From the NCBI RefSeq assembly GCF_009496005.1, contig NZ_WIBF01000011.1, positions 1 through 64,000 of the forward strand: a stretch of DNA of 64,000 nucleotides. The letters are read 5' to 3'. This document shows, in pieces, positions 17,514 through 26,250 of this stretch. Source of the DNA: Tritonibacter litoralis. GTDB lineage: Bacteria; Pseudomonadota; Alphaproteobacteria; Rhodobacterales; Rhodobacteraceae. Position numbers and translations under genes: made by a program. The notes under the pieces are model-generated. The model was not told the DNA's origin. It searched no databases and saw nothing but the letters and a program-made list of their open reading frames with translations. Numbering within the stretch: position 1 is the stretch's first letter; every line of letters begins with the position of its first letter.

Positions 17514-18347
17514 GTGCAGCAATATCTTGATGCATTGCGGATGGTTCGGGATCAGGGTGTGGAGTCGACAGACCGCACCGGGACCGGGACGATTTCTTAC
17601 TTTGGCTTGCAGTGCCGATATCCGCTGGCCGAAGGCTTTCCACTGACAACGACCAAGAAACTGCATCTGAAATCCATCATCCACGAGCTGCTGTGGTTCC
17701 TCTCGGGCGACACCAATATCCGCTATTTGCAGGACAATGGCGTGCGGATCTGGAATGAATGGGCGGATGAAAACGGCGATCTGGGCCCGGTCTATGGCCA
17801 CCAGTGGCGGCGCTTTCCGCGGTTGGAGCTGGCTGAGGGCACCCTGGGGGATGAGCCCCTGTATCGGGCGGGCACCGTGGATCAGATCGCGGATCTGGTG
17901 GAGCTGATCAAGACCAGCCCCGACAGCCGTCGCATGATTGTGTCAGCTTGGAACCCGGCGGATGTGCCGAATATGGCGCTGCCGCCGTGCCACACCCTGT
18001 GGCAGGTCCGTGTGGCAGGCGGCAAGATGCATCTGCAGCTGTATCAACGTTCGGCCGATATGTTCCTGGGCGTGCCGTTCAACATCGCCTCTTATGCGCT
18101 GTTGCTGAAGATGCTGGCCCATGTCACCGGCTACGAGGCTGGCGACTTTATCCATACGATGGGCGATGCGCATATCTATTCTAACCATCTGGAACAGGTG
18201 GAGCTGCAGCTGGGCCGGACGCCCAAACCCTTGCCCGAGCTGCGGATCCTGCGCGATGTGCCCTCGATCTTTGATTTCAAGTTTGAGGATTTTGAGGTCA
18301 TCGGTTATGACGCGGATCCCAATATCAAGGGCCAAGTGGCAGTTTAA
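17514..18347 (+). CDS. thyA: Thymidylate synthase
   Basis: Converts dUMP to dTMP using 5,10-methylenetetrahydrofolate. With the GTG start at 17514 the product (277 residues) begins [10 protein letters not shown], co-linear with the E. coli enzyme start, and GGGGG lies about 9 bases upstream. A TTG at 17496 is an alternative that adds 6 residues. Marks: phosphate-binding [10 protein letters not shown], catalytic C159 in LPPCHTLWQ, and the dUMP-contacting [14 protein letters not shown]. It is followed 24 bases later by folA, so the dihydrofolate formed here can be recycled. Confidence 0.95.
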   Translation: MQQYLDALRMVRDQGVESTDRTGTGTISYFGLQCRYPLAEGFPLTTTKKLHLKSIIHELLWFLSGDTNIRYLQDNGVRIWNEWADENGDLGPVYGHQWRRFPRLELAEGTLGDEPLYRAGTVDQIADLVELIKTSPDSRRMIVSAWNPADVPNMALPPCHTLWQVRVAGGKMHLQLYQRSADMFLGVPFNIASYALLLKMLAHVTGYEAGDFIHTMGDAHIYSNHLEQVELQLGRTPKPLPELRILRDVPSIFDFKFEDFEVIGYDADPNIKGQVAV

Positions 18348-18371
18348 CAGGCGGCGGAATAAGAGAGCGAT

Positions 18372-18848
18372 ATGATTACGTTGATTGTGGCGCGCGATCG
18401 CAATGGGGCGATTGGCAAGGACAATACTATTCCCTGGCGCGCGCCTGAGGATCTGAAGGCCTTTCAGCGCGAGACGCTGGGCGGCGCGATTATCATGGGG
18501 CGCAACACCTGGGACAGCCTGCCAGTGAAGCCGCTGAAGAACCGGTTGAACATCGTTGTATCCTCAGACCCGAATTGCGCGGATCTGGTGGTGCCCTCCA
18601 TCGCGCAGGCCGTGGAGGAGGCGCGCGCGCAGGGGTATATGCGGATTTATGGGATTGGTGGGGCCGGGATTTACGGCGCAATGCTGGAGATCGCCGACCG
18701 CCTGCTGATCACCGAGGTTGAAACCGTGGTCGCAGGGGCAGATACGCATTTTCCCGAGGTCGATGTGAATGTCTGGAGCCCAGCCACTCGGCATCCGCTG
18801 CGCACAGAGGATCCCGCCTGTGAAATGGTGGAATATCTGCGGCGCTGA
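18372..18848 (+). CDS. folA: Dihydrofolate reductase
   Basis: Reduces dihydrofolate to tetrahydrofolate with NADPH. It has 158 residues. The active-site acid D27 sits in IPWRAPEDLKAF, and the NADPH loop is IMGRNTWDSLP. Further motifs are IYGIGGAGIYG and the C-terminal strand. It forms an operon with thyA, the classic arrangement, and ends at a strong terminator. Confidence 0.95.
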   Translation: MITLIVARDRNGAIGKDNTIPWRAPEDLKAFQRETLGGAIIMGRNTWDSLPVKPLKNRLNIVVSSDPNCADLVVPSIAQAVEEARAQGYMRIYGIGGAGIYGAMLEIADRLLITEVETVVAGADTHFPEVDVNVWSPATRHPLRTEDPACEMVEYLRR

Positions 18849-18872
18849 GAATGAACCCACAGGATCCAAGTG

Positions 18873-18904
18873 AACCGCCCCAAAAAGAGGGGCGGTTTTT
18901 GTTT
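18873..18904 (+). terminator. Rho-independent terminator after folA
   Basis: AACCGCCCC (18873-18881) pairs with GGGGCGGTT (18889-18897) around AAAAAGA, followed by TTTGTTTT. It also separates folA from the convergent carbonic anhydrase gene. Confidence 0.88.
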
Positions 18905-18929
18905 TGCAGGTCCACCGTTTGCTCGCCTG

Positions 18930-19805
18930 TTACTGGTCGATCGGTGACAACAGGTGAACGTTTTCCACCAGATTGCGCACGCCATGGGCGTGATCTTCGT
19001 GGAACACGTTATCCTTGAACCAGGCATCCACCGAGTTGATGTCCACCTTGATCACCTGAGGACGCACGCTCCATGTGACCTGAAAGGGGGAGCCTTTTTC
19101 GTTGTAGGACGGGCCGGTTGTGGAGCCTTCATACAGAACAGGCGTGCCCAGGTTGTTTGGGATGTTCTCGGCCTGATAAAGGCCGTCTACCTTGCTGACC
19201 GCGGCCATTTGGGTGAAATCGGCAGCCTTTGGATCGTTGACTAGGACGGCGACAACGGTTTCAACGCGCAGCTGCGGGTTGGCGATGGCGTCGCTTAGAC
19301 AGGTGCCGAGGGTTGGCCCCGGCTGCGCCTGTGCAGTGGAATGGACAAAGTGGATTTCGATTGTATCGCCGCTTTGCAGATCGCCATATTCGCTATCGCC
19401 AACGGGGTGACCGACCGGCGTCAGCTCGGCATCTGTCAGGGTGCCATCATATTTAAACCCGGTGCCAAAGCCCTTGCCATTGCCGTTGCCCGCATAGGTG
19501 GTGAACTCACCGCCTTTGTGTTCCGCGTTTTCGTGGAAATGGATGTCACAGAGGTTCATTGCAGTATAGGCGGGCGCGGTTGAAAAGGCGCGGGTGTTTT
19601 CGCCTGCATGTTGGGACAGATCGCGTGGCGATTGCGGACCAAAACCAGCATCCTTGGTCGTTTTGGCAAGGTTTTCACGTTGTTCTTGGATGACGTGATC
19701 ATCGACATGGTCGTGACTGTTGGTATTCGCAGCCAGAACAGCTGTGCTGTCCAGCACAGAGGCTGCAAAGGCCGTGACGGCCAGAGAGGTCATTGGATGG
19801 GGCAT
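18930..19805 (-). CDS. Delta-class-like carbonic anhydrase, secreted
   Basis: A 291-residue exported protein with an N-terminal signal peptide (cleavage near VLAA, residues 22-25). The core motif NLCDIHFHENAEHKGGEF (84-101) gives the HxH pair H89/H91 with E95-H96. EIHFVHST (150-157) offers a third histidine, in the position of the alpha-CA strand ELHLVHW. A late strand SPFQVTWSVRP (239-249) also fits the carbonic anhydrase fold. The pattern Cys-x-x-HxH-x(3)-E-H followed by GE matches the zinc site of diatom delta-class enzymes. It would hydrate CO2 in the periplasm. Assigned by motif; activity not shown. It is monocistronic. Confidence 0.75.
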   Translation of the reverse strand: MPHPMTSLAVTAFAASVLDSTAVLAANTNSHDHVDDHVIQEQRENLAKTTKDAGFGPQSPRDLSQHAGENTRAFSTAPAYTAMNLCDIHFHENAEHKGGEFTTYAGNGNGKGFGTGFKYDGTLTDAELTPVGHPVGDSEYGDLQSGDTIEIHFVHSTAQAQPGPTLGTCLSDAIANPQLRVETVVAVLVNDPKAADFTQMAAVSKVDGLYQAENIPNNLGTPVLYEGSTTGPSYNEKGSPFQVTWSVRPQVIKVDINSVDAWFKDNVFHEDHAHGVRNLVENVHLLSPIDQ

Positions 19806-20131
19806 TTTATGTCTCCACTCAAGTAAAAGTTCAGGAGCTCCAAAGAACGCAACCCGCGGTAATGAAATTGGCTTGGGCTGTTATGCCTTTGAAATCACTG
19901 TTGTTCGCACGTTTTATTTTAGTGGCCGTTTTGTAATGCGCATTTAAATTTAATTTTAATGGACATCACAAATACATTATAAATATGCGCGATCCGGGCG
20001 GCCTCGTCTCTAAATCTGGGCGTGACGTTTTTTGCGGGATGTTTTGGGAGGAGTGGTTTTGGGAAAACACGAAGCTGTTCTACCTCCAGCAGGGGGGTAA
20101 AATGCAGGGGTGTGATGTGGTGTATGTATCA
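19806..20131 (+). other. Intergenic region without recognised gene
   Basis: Upstream region of the carbonic anhydrase gene (promoter expected near 19806-19900). An AT-rich patch (19900-19990) is followed by about 140 bases of ordinary composition. No open frame with coding character and no RNA gene was seen. Confidence 0.4.
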
Positions 20132-20159
20132 GCTGCGCCCCGCTGACGTAGGGCGCAGC
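20132..20159 (-). terminator. Stem-loop terminator of the cold-shock gene
   Basis: Perfect 9-bp stem (GCTGCGCCC at 20132-20140 with GGGCGCAGC at 20151-20159), starting 11 bases past the csp stop. There is no T-run, so termination strength is uncertain. Confidence 0.5.
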
Positions 20160-20170
20160 AGATGATTGTA

Positions 20171-20377
20171 TTAGAGCGGCTTAAGTTCCCCGGCCATCTT
20201 CCGGCCGTCACGCCCTTCGGTCAGCTCATAGCCTACCTTCATATTGTCGGTCAGCCCCGTCAGCCCCGAGCGCTCAACTTGAGAGATGTGCACAAACACA
20301 TCCTTGCCGCCTTCGTCCGGTTCGATGAAACCATATCCCTTGGTGGTGTTAAACCACTTCACGGTGCCGGTTGGCAT
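20171..20377 (-). CDS. Cold-shock protein, CspA family
   Basis: A 68-residue single cold-shock domain that binds single-stranded RNA/DNA. It starts MPTGTVKWFN and carries RNP1 (KGYGFI) and RNP2 (DVFVHIS). The start is set by family alignment and by AGGAG about 10 bases upstream (GAAGGAGACACGGGG). The frame runs 35 codons further up through what is better read as the 5' leader. A long leader is usual for cold-shock genes, which are often regulated after transcription. Confidence 0.93.
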   Translation of the reverse strand: MPTGTVKWFNTTKGYGFIEPDEGGKDVFVHISQVERSGLTGLTDNMKVGYELTEGRDGRKMAGELKPL

Positions 20378-20613
20378 ATCCCCGTGTCTCCTTCTACCTT
20401 TCACATTCCCACGAGGCCTCCCCCGTGAATTCGACACGCCCCGCCATCTGACAGCTGTGCGTTCGTTGGCGTTATGCGCCAAAGAAGGATGCGCAACTGT
20501 AAAACCGCTTGACGGCCTGTGTTAACTGTTGCACGCGAATTGCAAAAATCAAGCAAAACACTGGATCACTACCATAAATTGTAGCCACGTGGCTGAATTG
20601 ACAGGAGAATTTT

Positions 20614-20931
20614 ATGATCGTTTACGGCCTGAAAAATTGTGATAGTTGCCGTAAGGCTTTGAAAGCATTGCCCGCAGCCGAATTGGTGGATGTGCGCGCT
20701 GAGGGGGTTCCGGCCGAGGTGCTGCAAAAGGCCTTTGCGCATTTTGAAAGCAAGCTGCTGAATACACGGTCAACAACGTGGCGGCAGTTGGATGAGGGCG
20801 AACGTGGTCAGGATCCGCTGACGCTGATCAAAACGCATCCGACTCTGATGAAACGGCCGTTGATTGTGGACGGGGATCAGATGGTCCTGGGCTTTGACAA
20901 GGCGGCGCAGGCGGCCTTGGGTCTGGAGTGA
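20614..20931 (+). CDS. ArsC/Spx-family thioredoxin-fold reductase
   Basis: A 105-residue protein of the ArsC-like/YffB group with an N-terminal redox site NCDSCRKA (C10/C13 region). A proline-containing C-terminal loop (MKRPLIVDGD) follows the arsenate-reductase fold. Family members are predicted glutathione-dependent thiol reductases. True arsenate reductase activity is unlikely without neighbouring ars genes. Shine-Dalgarno AGGAG lies 7 bases upstream. Confidence 0.85.
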   Translation: MIVYGLKNCDSCRKALKALPAAELVDVRAEGVPAEVLQKAFAHFESKLLNTRSTTWRQLDEGERGQDPLTLIKTHPTLMKRPLIVDGDQMVLGFDKAAQAALGLE

Positions 20932-20937
20932 TACAAT

Positions 20938-20971
20938 GAAAAACGCCCTGCTGTCGGGCAGGGCGTTTTTA
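20938..20971. terminator. Bidirectional rho-independent terminator
   Basis: AAAAACGCCCTGC and GCAGGGCGTTTTT pair around TGTCGG. A-runs and T-runs on both sides serve the ArsC-like gene (plus) and the convergent DoxX gene (minus). Confidence 0.88.
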
Positions 20972-20998
20972 CAAACGTGAGTGGTCGTTTGAAATAGA

Positions 20999-21568
20999 TC
21001 AGGCCATCGCGACGCGGGCTGTCAGCTTTTTGCGCAGGAGCGTGTCCAGCGACAGAACGCCTGCGCCCTTGAACACCAAGATCACCAGAACAAAGCACCA
21101 GAACAGGCGCTGGTCGAGGATCACACCATCGGGCAGGCGGTCAAACATAGCGCCCAGTGTTTTGGTGTCGGTGGCATTGTGGCCGTACACATCGGTCAGC
21201 GACTGAACCACGACAAAGCCGATCATGCCAACAGCCGCCAGACGGGTCAGCAGGCCCAGAACAATCAGCAGCGGCAGGATAAACTCAGCGTATGTGCCCG
21301 CCATAACAACGGCCCATTCAAAAATCCCGAATTGCGAAACATCATAGCCTGCGGCTTCCAGTTTCTTGGGGAAGATCTGGCTGTAAGCGCCAATCGACGG
21401 CGACACGATGCCAAAAATACCGTCGCCCAATTTGGTCAGGCCCGAGTTCCAGTAGTAAAACAGCAGGGTCGAGGCAAACACCACACGGGCCAGCAGCGGG
21501 GTGAGCTGGTTTCCGATTGTGTCGGCCAGGCCGGTGAGTTTGTCATGCAGCATAATGAGGGAAGTCAT
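20999..21568 (-). CDS. DoxX-family membrane protein, last gene of bufferin-type operon
   Basis: A 189-residue inner-membrane protein with four hydrophobic helices (about 25-45, 84-106, 108-125 and 150-172), typical of DoxX/DoxD. DoxX proteins frequently end operons that carry DUF2282, DUF692 and DUF2063 genes. Their role there is unknown; a quinone-linked redox function or help with maturation/export is suggested. It starts 3 bases after the bufC-like gene, so the two are certainly co-transcribed. Confidence 0.85.
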   Translation of the reverse strand: MTSLIMLHDKLTGLADTIGNQLTPLLARVVFASTLLFYYWNSGLTKLGDGIFGIVSPSIGAYSQIFPKKLEAAGYDVSQFGIFEWAVVMAGTYAEFILPLLIVLGLLTRLAAVGMIGFVVVQSLTDVYGHNATDTKTLGAMFDRLPDGVILDQRLFWCFVLVILVFKGAGVLSLDTLLRKKLTARVAMA

Positions 21569-21571
21569 GGG

Positions 21572-22351
21572 TCAGTCTTTCCTGTGAATTTCCGTGAGTG
21601 CGCCCCCTTGAAGAAGCAGGGCCAGAGTGGCGGAGAGGTCGAAGTTATTGTTTTCTTGGCTGGCGACCTCAAAAGCCTGGCCAATTGTTTCCCCCCCCAT
21701 CAGGGCAGAAATCCATGTCGCACCACCGGGCGGCAAAGCCGCGGGCTGCGGGTCAAATTCGGGGCGTGTGATCAAAACATCCTGGGCGGACGCCTGCGGT
21801 TTGGGCGCGCCGTCGATCATGTTGAAACGCCAGATGTCCACCACAGGCCAGGGCGAGCGCAGCAGGTGAACGGTTGGGGCCACGGACACGCGGGCCTCCA
21901 TCAGCGCCTCGGGCGTAAGGGCACCCAGGGCAGCTGGGTCAATCGCCGCGGTGTCAGCCGCGTGATAGGACAGGCGCATCATCTGTTCGAGCCGCGCCAC
22001 ATCCGGTAGATAGCCAATATGCGACAGCTGCGCCATTCCGGCGAGAAATTCGGGAAATTCGTCGCCGTAGAACATCATCAGCGGCGATTGTGGCGGGTGG
22101 GCGCGCAGGAAGATCCCTGCAAGCCCTTTCATATTTTCCTCTCCCAACAGTTTGGTCACCACCGGAAAAGCCTGCATCAAAGCCTCCGTCAGCGAGACGG
22201 CGACATTGTTGCGATAGACATTGAACCTGCGCCCGGCAGGGCGGTTCTGGCTGTCGCGCAAGCCCTTGGGGGTGTCCACAGCGGCATCCATCATCGCGCG
22301 GGTAAAGGCGGTCTGATCAACCGCCGCAATCGGGAGTGGATCGGTGGTCAT
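21572..22351 (-). CDS. bufC: DUF2063 protein, bufferin maturation partner
   Basis: A 259-residue protein with an N-terminal DUF2063 domain (about residues 10-105, with QNRPAGRRFNVYRNNVAVSLTEAL). A second region follows that probably recognises the precursor peptide. HvfC/BufC-type proteins act with a DUF692 enzyme to modify cysteines of a small secreted precursor. The start overlaps the bufB-like stop by 4 bases (ATGA), indicating tight coupling and a likely complex. Confidence 0.85.
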   Translation of the reverse strand: MTTDPLPIAAVDQTAFTRAMMDAAVDTPKGLRDSQNRPAGRRFNVYRNNVAVSLTEALMQAFPVVTKLLGEENMKGLAGIFLRAHPPQSPLMMFYGDEFPEFLAGMAQLSHIGYLPDVARLEQMMRLSYHAADTAAIDPAALGALTPEALMEARVSVAPTVHLLRSPWPVVDIWRFNMIDGAPKPQASAQDVLITRPEFDPQPAALPPGGATWISALMGGETIGQAFEVASQENNNFDLSATLALLLQGGALTEIHRKD

Positions 22352-23214
22352 TTTGCCACCTCGGTGGACACACGCGCCAGCGCGGATGCGGCGCGCGCGG
22401 CTTCCGCCTCAAGCGTGGGCCAGTCGGGCACGTCATTGTCCCATTCGATCAGCAAGGGCAGCGGTCCCGCGCGGTCCAGCGCATAGTCCAGCAGCGCCCA
22501 GACCGGGTCCACAACCTCGCGCCCGTGGCTGTCAATCAACAGGGGATGGCCGTGGTCGTCCTCGTCCTCATCATGGCCGCCCAGGTGGATTTCCCCCACC
22601 AGATCCAGCGGATACTGGTCGATATAGCCCTGCGGGCTGAAATCCAGATTGGTGGCTGAGACAAAGACGTTGTTCACATCCAACAGCAACCCGCAGCCGG
22701 TGCGTTTGGAGACCTCTTTCAGAAAACCCGGCTCGGACCAGGTGCTTTCGGAAAAGGCGAGATAGCTGGACGGGTTTTCCAGCAGCATCTTGCGCCCAAT
22801 CAGATCCTGGACCTGATTGATATGGCTGCAGACCCGCGCCAGTGTGGCGTTGGTATAAGGCAGCGGCAAGAGGTCATTGTAGAATTCGGTGTCATGGGTC
22901 GACCAGGCCAGATGCTCTGAAAAGGAGGCGGGGTTGAGCCAGTCGATCAGATGTTTCAGCCGGGTCAGATGGTCCCGGTCCAGATCGCCCTCGCCGCCGA
23001 TGGACATGCCGACACCGTGGACGGAAATCGGGAAATGTTCGGCAAGATGGCGCAGCTGTGCCAGCGGGCGGCCACCGTCGCCCATGTAATTCTCTGCATG
23101 GATCTCGAGCCAGCCAACAGCGCCGGCGTGCGAGACAATGTCGTTGAAATGTTGGGGTTTATAGCCAACACCGGGTTTCAGGGGCAGATGGGTGAATGTG
23201 GGGGTGTCCAACAT
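22348..23214 (-). CDS. bufB: MNIO (DUF692) multinuclear iron oxidase, bufferin maturase
   Basis: A TIM-barrel enzyme of 288 residues from the ATG at 23214 (GGAG 7 bases upstream); an in-frame start 19 codons further up lacks family support. DUF692 enzymes hold two or three iron ions and oxidise cysteine residues of ribosomally made peptides, for example to oxazolone/thioamide or thiooxazole groups. Likely metal-binding residues include H66 (ISVHGVGMS), E100-H101 (FSEHLAWS), E146-N147 (LLENPSSY), D179/N182 (LLLDVNNVF) and H210/H214 (GEIHLGGHD). Its likely substrate is the small cysteine-bearing protein encoded just upstream. Confidence 0.9.
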   Translation of the reverse strand: MLDTPTFTHLPLKPGVGYKPQHFNDIVSHAGAVGWLEIHAENYMGDGGRPLAQLRHLAEHFPISVHGVGMSIGGEGDLDRDHLTRLKHLIDWLNPASFSEHLAWSTHDTEFYNDLLPLPYTNATLARVCSHINQVQDLIGRKMLLENPSSYLAFSESTWSEPGFLKEVSKRTGCGLLLDVNNVFVSATNLDFSPQGYIDQYPLDLVGEIHLGGHDEDEDDHGHPLLIDSHGREVVDPVWALLDYALDRAGPLPLLIEWDNDVPDWPTLEAEAARAASALARVSTEVAK

Positions 23215-23250
23215 TGCAAATCTCCGTTCTGCGCGTTTCCTGGTTACCGA

Positions 23251-23282
23251 GTGAAAAGGGGCGAGCGGCATGACCCGCCCCT
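23251..23282 (-). terminator. Intercistronic attenuator between bufA and bufB
   Basis: On the minus strand AGGGGCG (23282-23276) pairs with CGCCCCT (23263-23257) and is followed by TTTCAC. It lies 34 bases past the bufA stop and 36 bases before the bufB start. A leaky terminator or RNA-stabilising hairpin here would give many more transcripts of the precursor gene than of the enzyme genes. Confidence 0.65.
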
Positions 23283-23316
23283 GTAAAACATTTTGTCCAA
23301 GTGCGCGTGGTGCGGC

Positions 23317-23622
23317 TTATGCCGGCAGGTCGCGGTCCAGAGCTTCCAGCGAACCTTTACGCTCGGTGCCGTCTGCCAGAGCAGGCAGGTCGATGGATGC
23401 GCAGGTGCCTGCGTCAACCAGAGTCCATGCGTTGCCTTGGTAATCAACGGTCGAGGTACCTGCGCAGGTTGTGCCAGGGCCGGCTGCACAGTCGTTTTGG
23501 CCAGCCAGGGAAACGCCGTAGCACTTCTCTTTGGATTGTGCGGAGGCTGCACCGGTCAGAGCGGTGGTCATAGCGGCTGCAACTGCGCCAGCAACGGCAA
23601 AGGTTTTTGCGGTGTTCGACAT
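23317..23622 (-). CDS. bufA: Bufferin-type RiPP precursor (DUF2282)
   Basis: A 101-residue precursor with a Sec signal peptide (residues 1-28, ending GAASA) and four cysteines, C34, C45, C53 and C74. The patterns [19 protein letters not shown] and [15 protein letters not shown] match DUF2282/BufA1 proteins. In characterised bufferins the central cysteines are modified by the DUF692 enzyme and the product binds copper in the periplasm. The signal peptide stays as leader, which is unusual for RiPPs. The start at 23622 has AAGGAAT close upstream. It is the first gene of the operon, with an upstream GTAAC-N16-GTTAC repeat (23717-23742). Confidence 0.88.
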   Translation of the reverse strand: MSNTAKTFAVAGAVAAAMTTALTGAASAQSKEKCYGVSLAGQNDCAAGPGTTCAGTSTVDYQGNAWTLVDAGTCASIDLPALADGTERKGSLEALDRDLPA

Positions 23623-23792
23623 CTCATTATTCCTTTCGGTTACACATGCGGTGTCGTCGTGATGACATGAAAACACTAACCCCAAGTGTAGCTGCGGTGA
23701 AGTCACGAGGCTGTTAGTAACGCCCGCGTCAGCTTCTGTTACGAAATCTCGGGTTTTTTGGGCCAAATCCCGCTTGGGCGCTAACGGTGAAA

Positions 23793-23817
23793 CGAAAAAC
23801 GGCCCGTCTCCGGGCCG
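23793..23817 (-). terminator. Rho-independent terminator of thrS
   Basis: On the minus strand CGGCCCG and CGGGCCG pair around GAGA, followed by TTTTTC. It is located 26 bases past the thrS stop. Confidence 0.85.
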
Positions 23818-23842
23818 CTTTACTGAATTTCGTGAGCAAATG

Positions 23843-25774
23843 TTACAGAAGATCGGGCGGGGTTGCTTCGACCTTTAGCGTATTTGTTACATCTGCGAGG
23901 CTTTCGACCGAAGTTTGTTTCTGACCGAGGCGGCGCACCGAGACGGTACGCTCTTCCACTTCGCGGTGACCCACGGCGAGAATGACCGGAACCTTGCTGA
24001 GCGAGTGTTCGCGGACCTTATAGTTGATCTTCTCGTTGCGGATGTCGGCTTCGGCCTGGATGCCTTCTTTGCGCAGGGTCTCGACCACTTCGGCCACATA
24101 GTCATCGGCGTCTGATGTGATGGAGGCCACAACCACCTGACGCGGGGCGAGCCAGAACGGCAGCTTGCCTTCCCAGTTCTCGATCAGGATGCCGGTGAAC
24201 CGTTCGAGCGAGCCAAAGAGCGCGCGGTGCAGCATGACCGGGGCCTGCTTTTCACCGGATTGGGTCACATAAGTCGAGCCAAAGCGTTCCGGCAGGTTGT
24301 AGTCCACCTGCAGGGTGCCGCACTGCCAGTCACGACCAATGGCGTCCCGCAGCACATACTCCAGCTTGGGGCCGTAGAACGCGCCTTCGCCTTCAAAGAT
24401 GGTGTATTCCATGCCCGCCCGGTCCAGCGCGGTTTTCAACGCGCCTTCCGACAGATCCCAGCTCTCGTCGCTGCCGATGCGATTTTCAGGCCGGGTCGAG
24501 AGTTTGACATGGACGTCTTCAAAGCCAAAGTCTTTGTAGATCGACAGGATCAGGTCGTTCACCTTCAGACATTCATCGGTCAGCTGTTCCGGGGTGCAAT
24601 AGATATGCGCATCGTCTTGGGTAAAGCTGCGCACGCGCAGAAGCCCGTGCAACGCGCCCGAGGGTTCATAGCGGTGAACCTTGCCGAACTCGGCGATCTT
24701 GATCGGCAGTTCGCGATAGCTGCGCAGGGTATGATTGTAGATCATCATATGACCCGGGCAGTTCATCGGCTTGAGCGCATAGTCGCGTTCGTCATGGGTT
24801 TTGGCCAGGAACATGTTTTCCATGTAGTTGAACCAGTGGCCCGAGGTTTCCCACAGAGCGCGGTCCATGATGTCGGGGGTGTTGACCTCATCATAGCCCG
24901 CAGCTTCCTGGCGGCGACGCATATAGGCGATGAGGTTCTGGAACACACGCCACCCGGCCGGGTGCCAGAAGACGGAACCCGGTGCGTGCTCTTCAAAATG
25001 GAACAGATCCATTTCGCGGCCCAGCTTGCGGTGGTCGCGTTTGGCGGCCTCTTCCAGCATGGTCAGATGCGCTTTGAGCTTTTCCTTGCCGGTGAAGGCA
25101 ACGCCATAGATCCGCTGCAGCATCTGACGATCGCTGTCACCACGCCAGTAGGCACCGGCCACCGACATCAGTTTGAACGCATCGCCCGGCAGTTGGCCGG
25201 TGTGCTGCAGGTGCGGCCCGCGGCACAGATCCTGCCAGTCGCCGTGCCAATACATGCGCAGGGGCTCGTCGCCCGGAATACTTTCGATCAGCTCGACTTT
25301 ATAAGGCTCGTTGTTATCGGTGTAATGCTGGATCGCGCGCGCGCGGTCCCAGACTTCGGTGCGGACCTCATCACGTTTGTTGATGATTTCCTTCATCTTC
25401 TTTTCGATGGTGCCGAGGTCTTCGGGGGTAAAGGGCTCTGCGCGGTCAAAGTCGTAATACCAGCCATGTTCGATGACCGGGCCGATTGTGACCTTGGTGT
25501 CCGGCCAGATCTCTTGCACGGCGCGGGCCATGACATGGGCCAGATCGTGGCGGATCAGCTCATTGGCTTGGGGTTCATCCTTGAGGGTGTGGATGGCAAT
25601 GGAGGCATCGGCATCGATGGGCCACTGGAGGTCCCAGTGCTGGCCGTTGACCGTTGCCGAGATGGCTTTTTTGCCCAAAGAGGTCGAGATGGAGGCTGCA
25701 ACTTCGGCAGCGGTAATGCCTGCGTCAAAGTCGCGTGCGTTGCCATCGGGAAATGTGAGGGAAATCTGTGCCAT
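23843..25774 (-). CDS. thrS: Threonyl-tRNA synthetase
   Basis: Charges tRNA-Thr in the cytosol. It has 643 residues, nearly the same as the E. coli enzyme. The start at 25774 is set by AGGAG upstream and by the TGS-domain opening [12 protein letters not shown]; the frame continues 119 codons upstream without homology. Order: TGS domain (1-60), editing domain with HxxxH (RHDLAHVMA) and a later zinc-type Cys/His, catalytic class II core with [13 protein letters not shown] (zinc Cys) and [12 protein letters not shown], then anticodon-binding domain (about 540-640). Confidence 0.96.
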   Translation of the reverse strand: MAQISLTFPDGNARDFDAGITAAEVAASISTSLGKKAISATVNGQHWDLQWPIDADASIAIHTLKDEPQANELIRHDLAHVMARAVQEIWPDTKVTIGPVIEHGWYYDFDRAEPFTPEDLGTIEKKMKEIINKRDEVRTEVWDRARAIQHYTDNNEPYKVELIESIPGDEPLRMYWHGDWQDLCRGPHLQHTGQLPGDAFKLMSVAGAYWRGDSDRQMLQRIYGVAFTGKEKLKAHLTMLEEAAKRDHRKLGREMDLFHFEEHAPGSVFWHPAGWRVFQNLIAYMRRRQEAAGYDEVNTPDIMDRALWETSGHWFNYMENMFLAKTHDERDYALKPMNCPGHMMIYNHTLRSYRELPIKIAEFGKVHRYEPSGALHGLLRVRSFTQDDAHIYCTPEQLTDECLKVNDLILSIYKDFGFEDVHVKLSTRPENRIGSDESWDLSEGALKTALDRAGMEYTIFEGEGAFYGPKLEYVLRDAIGRDWQCGTLQVDYNLPERFGSTYVTQSGEKQAPVMLHRALFGSLERFTGILIENWEGKLPFWLAPRQVVVASITSDADDYVAEVVETLRKEGIQAEADIRNEKINYKVREHSLSKVPVILAVGHREVEERTVSVRRLGQKQTSVESLADVTNTLKVEATPPDLL

Positions 25775-25924
25775 TTGCTTTGGCTCTCCTCGTCGGTTTG
25801 GCGCCCACTGAACGCCCGGTTGCGGGTTATGGTTCGCGCACTTGATGACGAAATGCGCGTGTGGCGTCAACCCCTTGGCGTGTGCAGCTCTGGTGTCTTG
25901 CAAGGCAGGTGATTGTGCGCAACC

Positions 25925-26095
25925 GCGCCGCGCCTTTGGCGCGGCGCTTGGCCCAACGGGGGAGGGGCAATCTTTGATTGCCTCGACACGGGCGGGAGTG
26001 ACACGGGCGGGAGAGTTTGGGGATATCAAAATGAGCGCTGGCGCGCACAGGTATAAGCTGGCGCAGATGCGCCAGCCTGGCGAGGCGCCGCCTCG
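25925..26095. repeat. Cluster of perfect palindromes upstream of thrS
   Basis: Within 171 bases lie GCGCCGCGCC/GGCGCGGCGC (25925-25947, loop TTT), GGCAATC/GATTGCC (25966-25982, loop TTT), GCTGGCGCA/TGCGCCAGC (26057-26076) and GCGAGGCG/CGCCTCGC (26080-26096). There is also a tandem GACACGGGCGGGAG (25985-26013). No gene is present between 25775 and 26250. Confidence 0.7.
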
Positions 26096-26126
26096 CGCTC
26101 CGAAGTATTTGTAAAAAGATGAAAAC
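26096..26126 (+). repeat. Dispersed intergenic repeat, copy 3 (diverged)
   Basis: CTCCGAAGTATTTGTAAAAA followed by GATGAAAAC matches the right half of copies 1, 2 and 4. The left half is replaced by the GCGAGGCG palindrome. Confidence 0.6.
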
Positions 26127-26250
26127 CTCATGGAGTTTAAGCAGAGATGCGGGCGGTGCCTGTATCGGTAGGTCGCGTGTTTCGCGCGTTTGCGAATCCG
26201 GTAAAACGTGGCATGGCTGGGAACAGGAATTTCAGACAGGAGAAGCGCTT

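Noticed and set aside
23717-23742. GTAAC-N16-GTTAC upstream of bufA as an ECF sigma promoter
   Set aside because: GTAAC resembles an ECF -35, but the second half does not give a proper -10 at the normal distance and no sigma-factor gene is adjacent. It is kept only as a noted repeat.
24227-25912. 561-codon plus-strand frame inside thrS
   Set aside because: It is antisense to a clearly conserved synthetase and its translation has no domain; long antisense frames are common in GC-rich genes.
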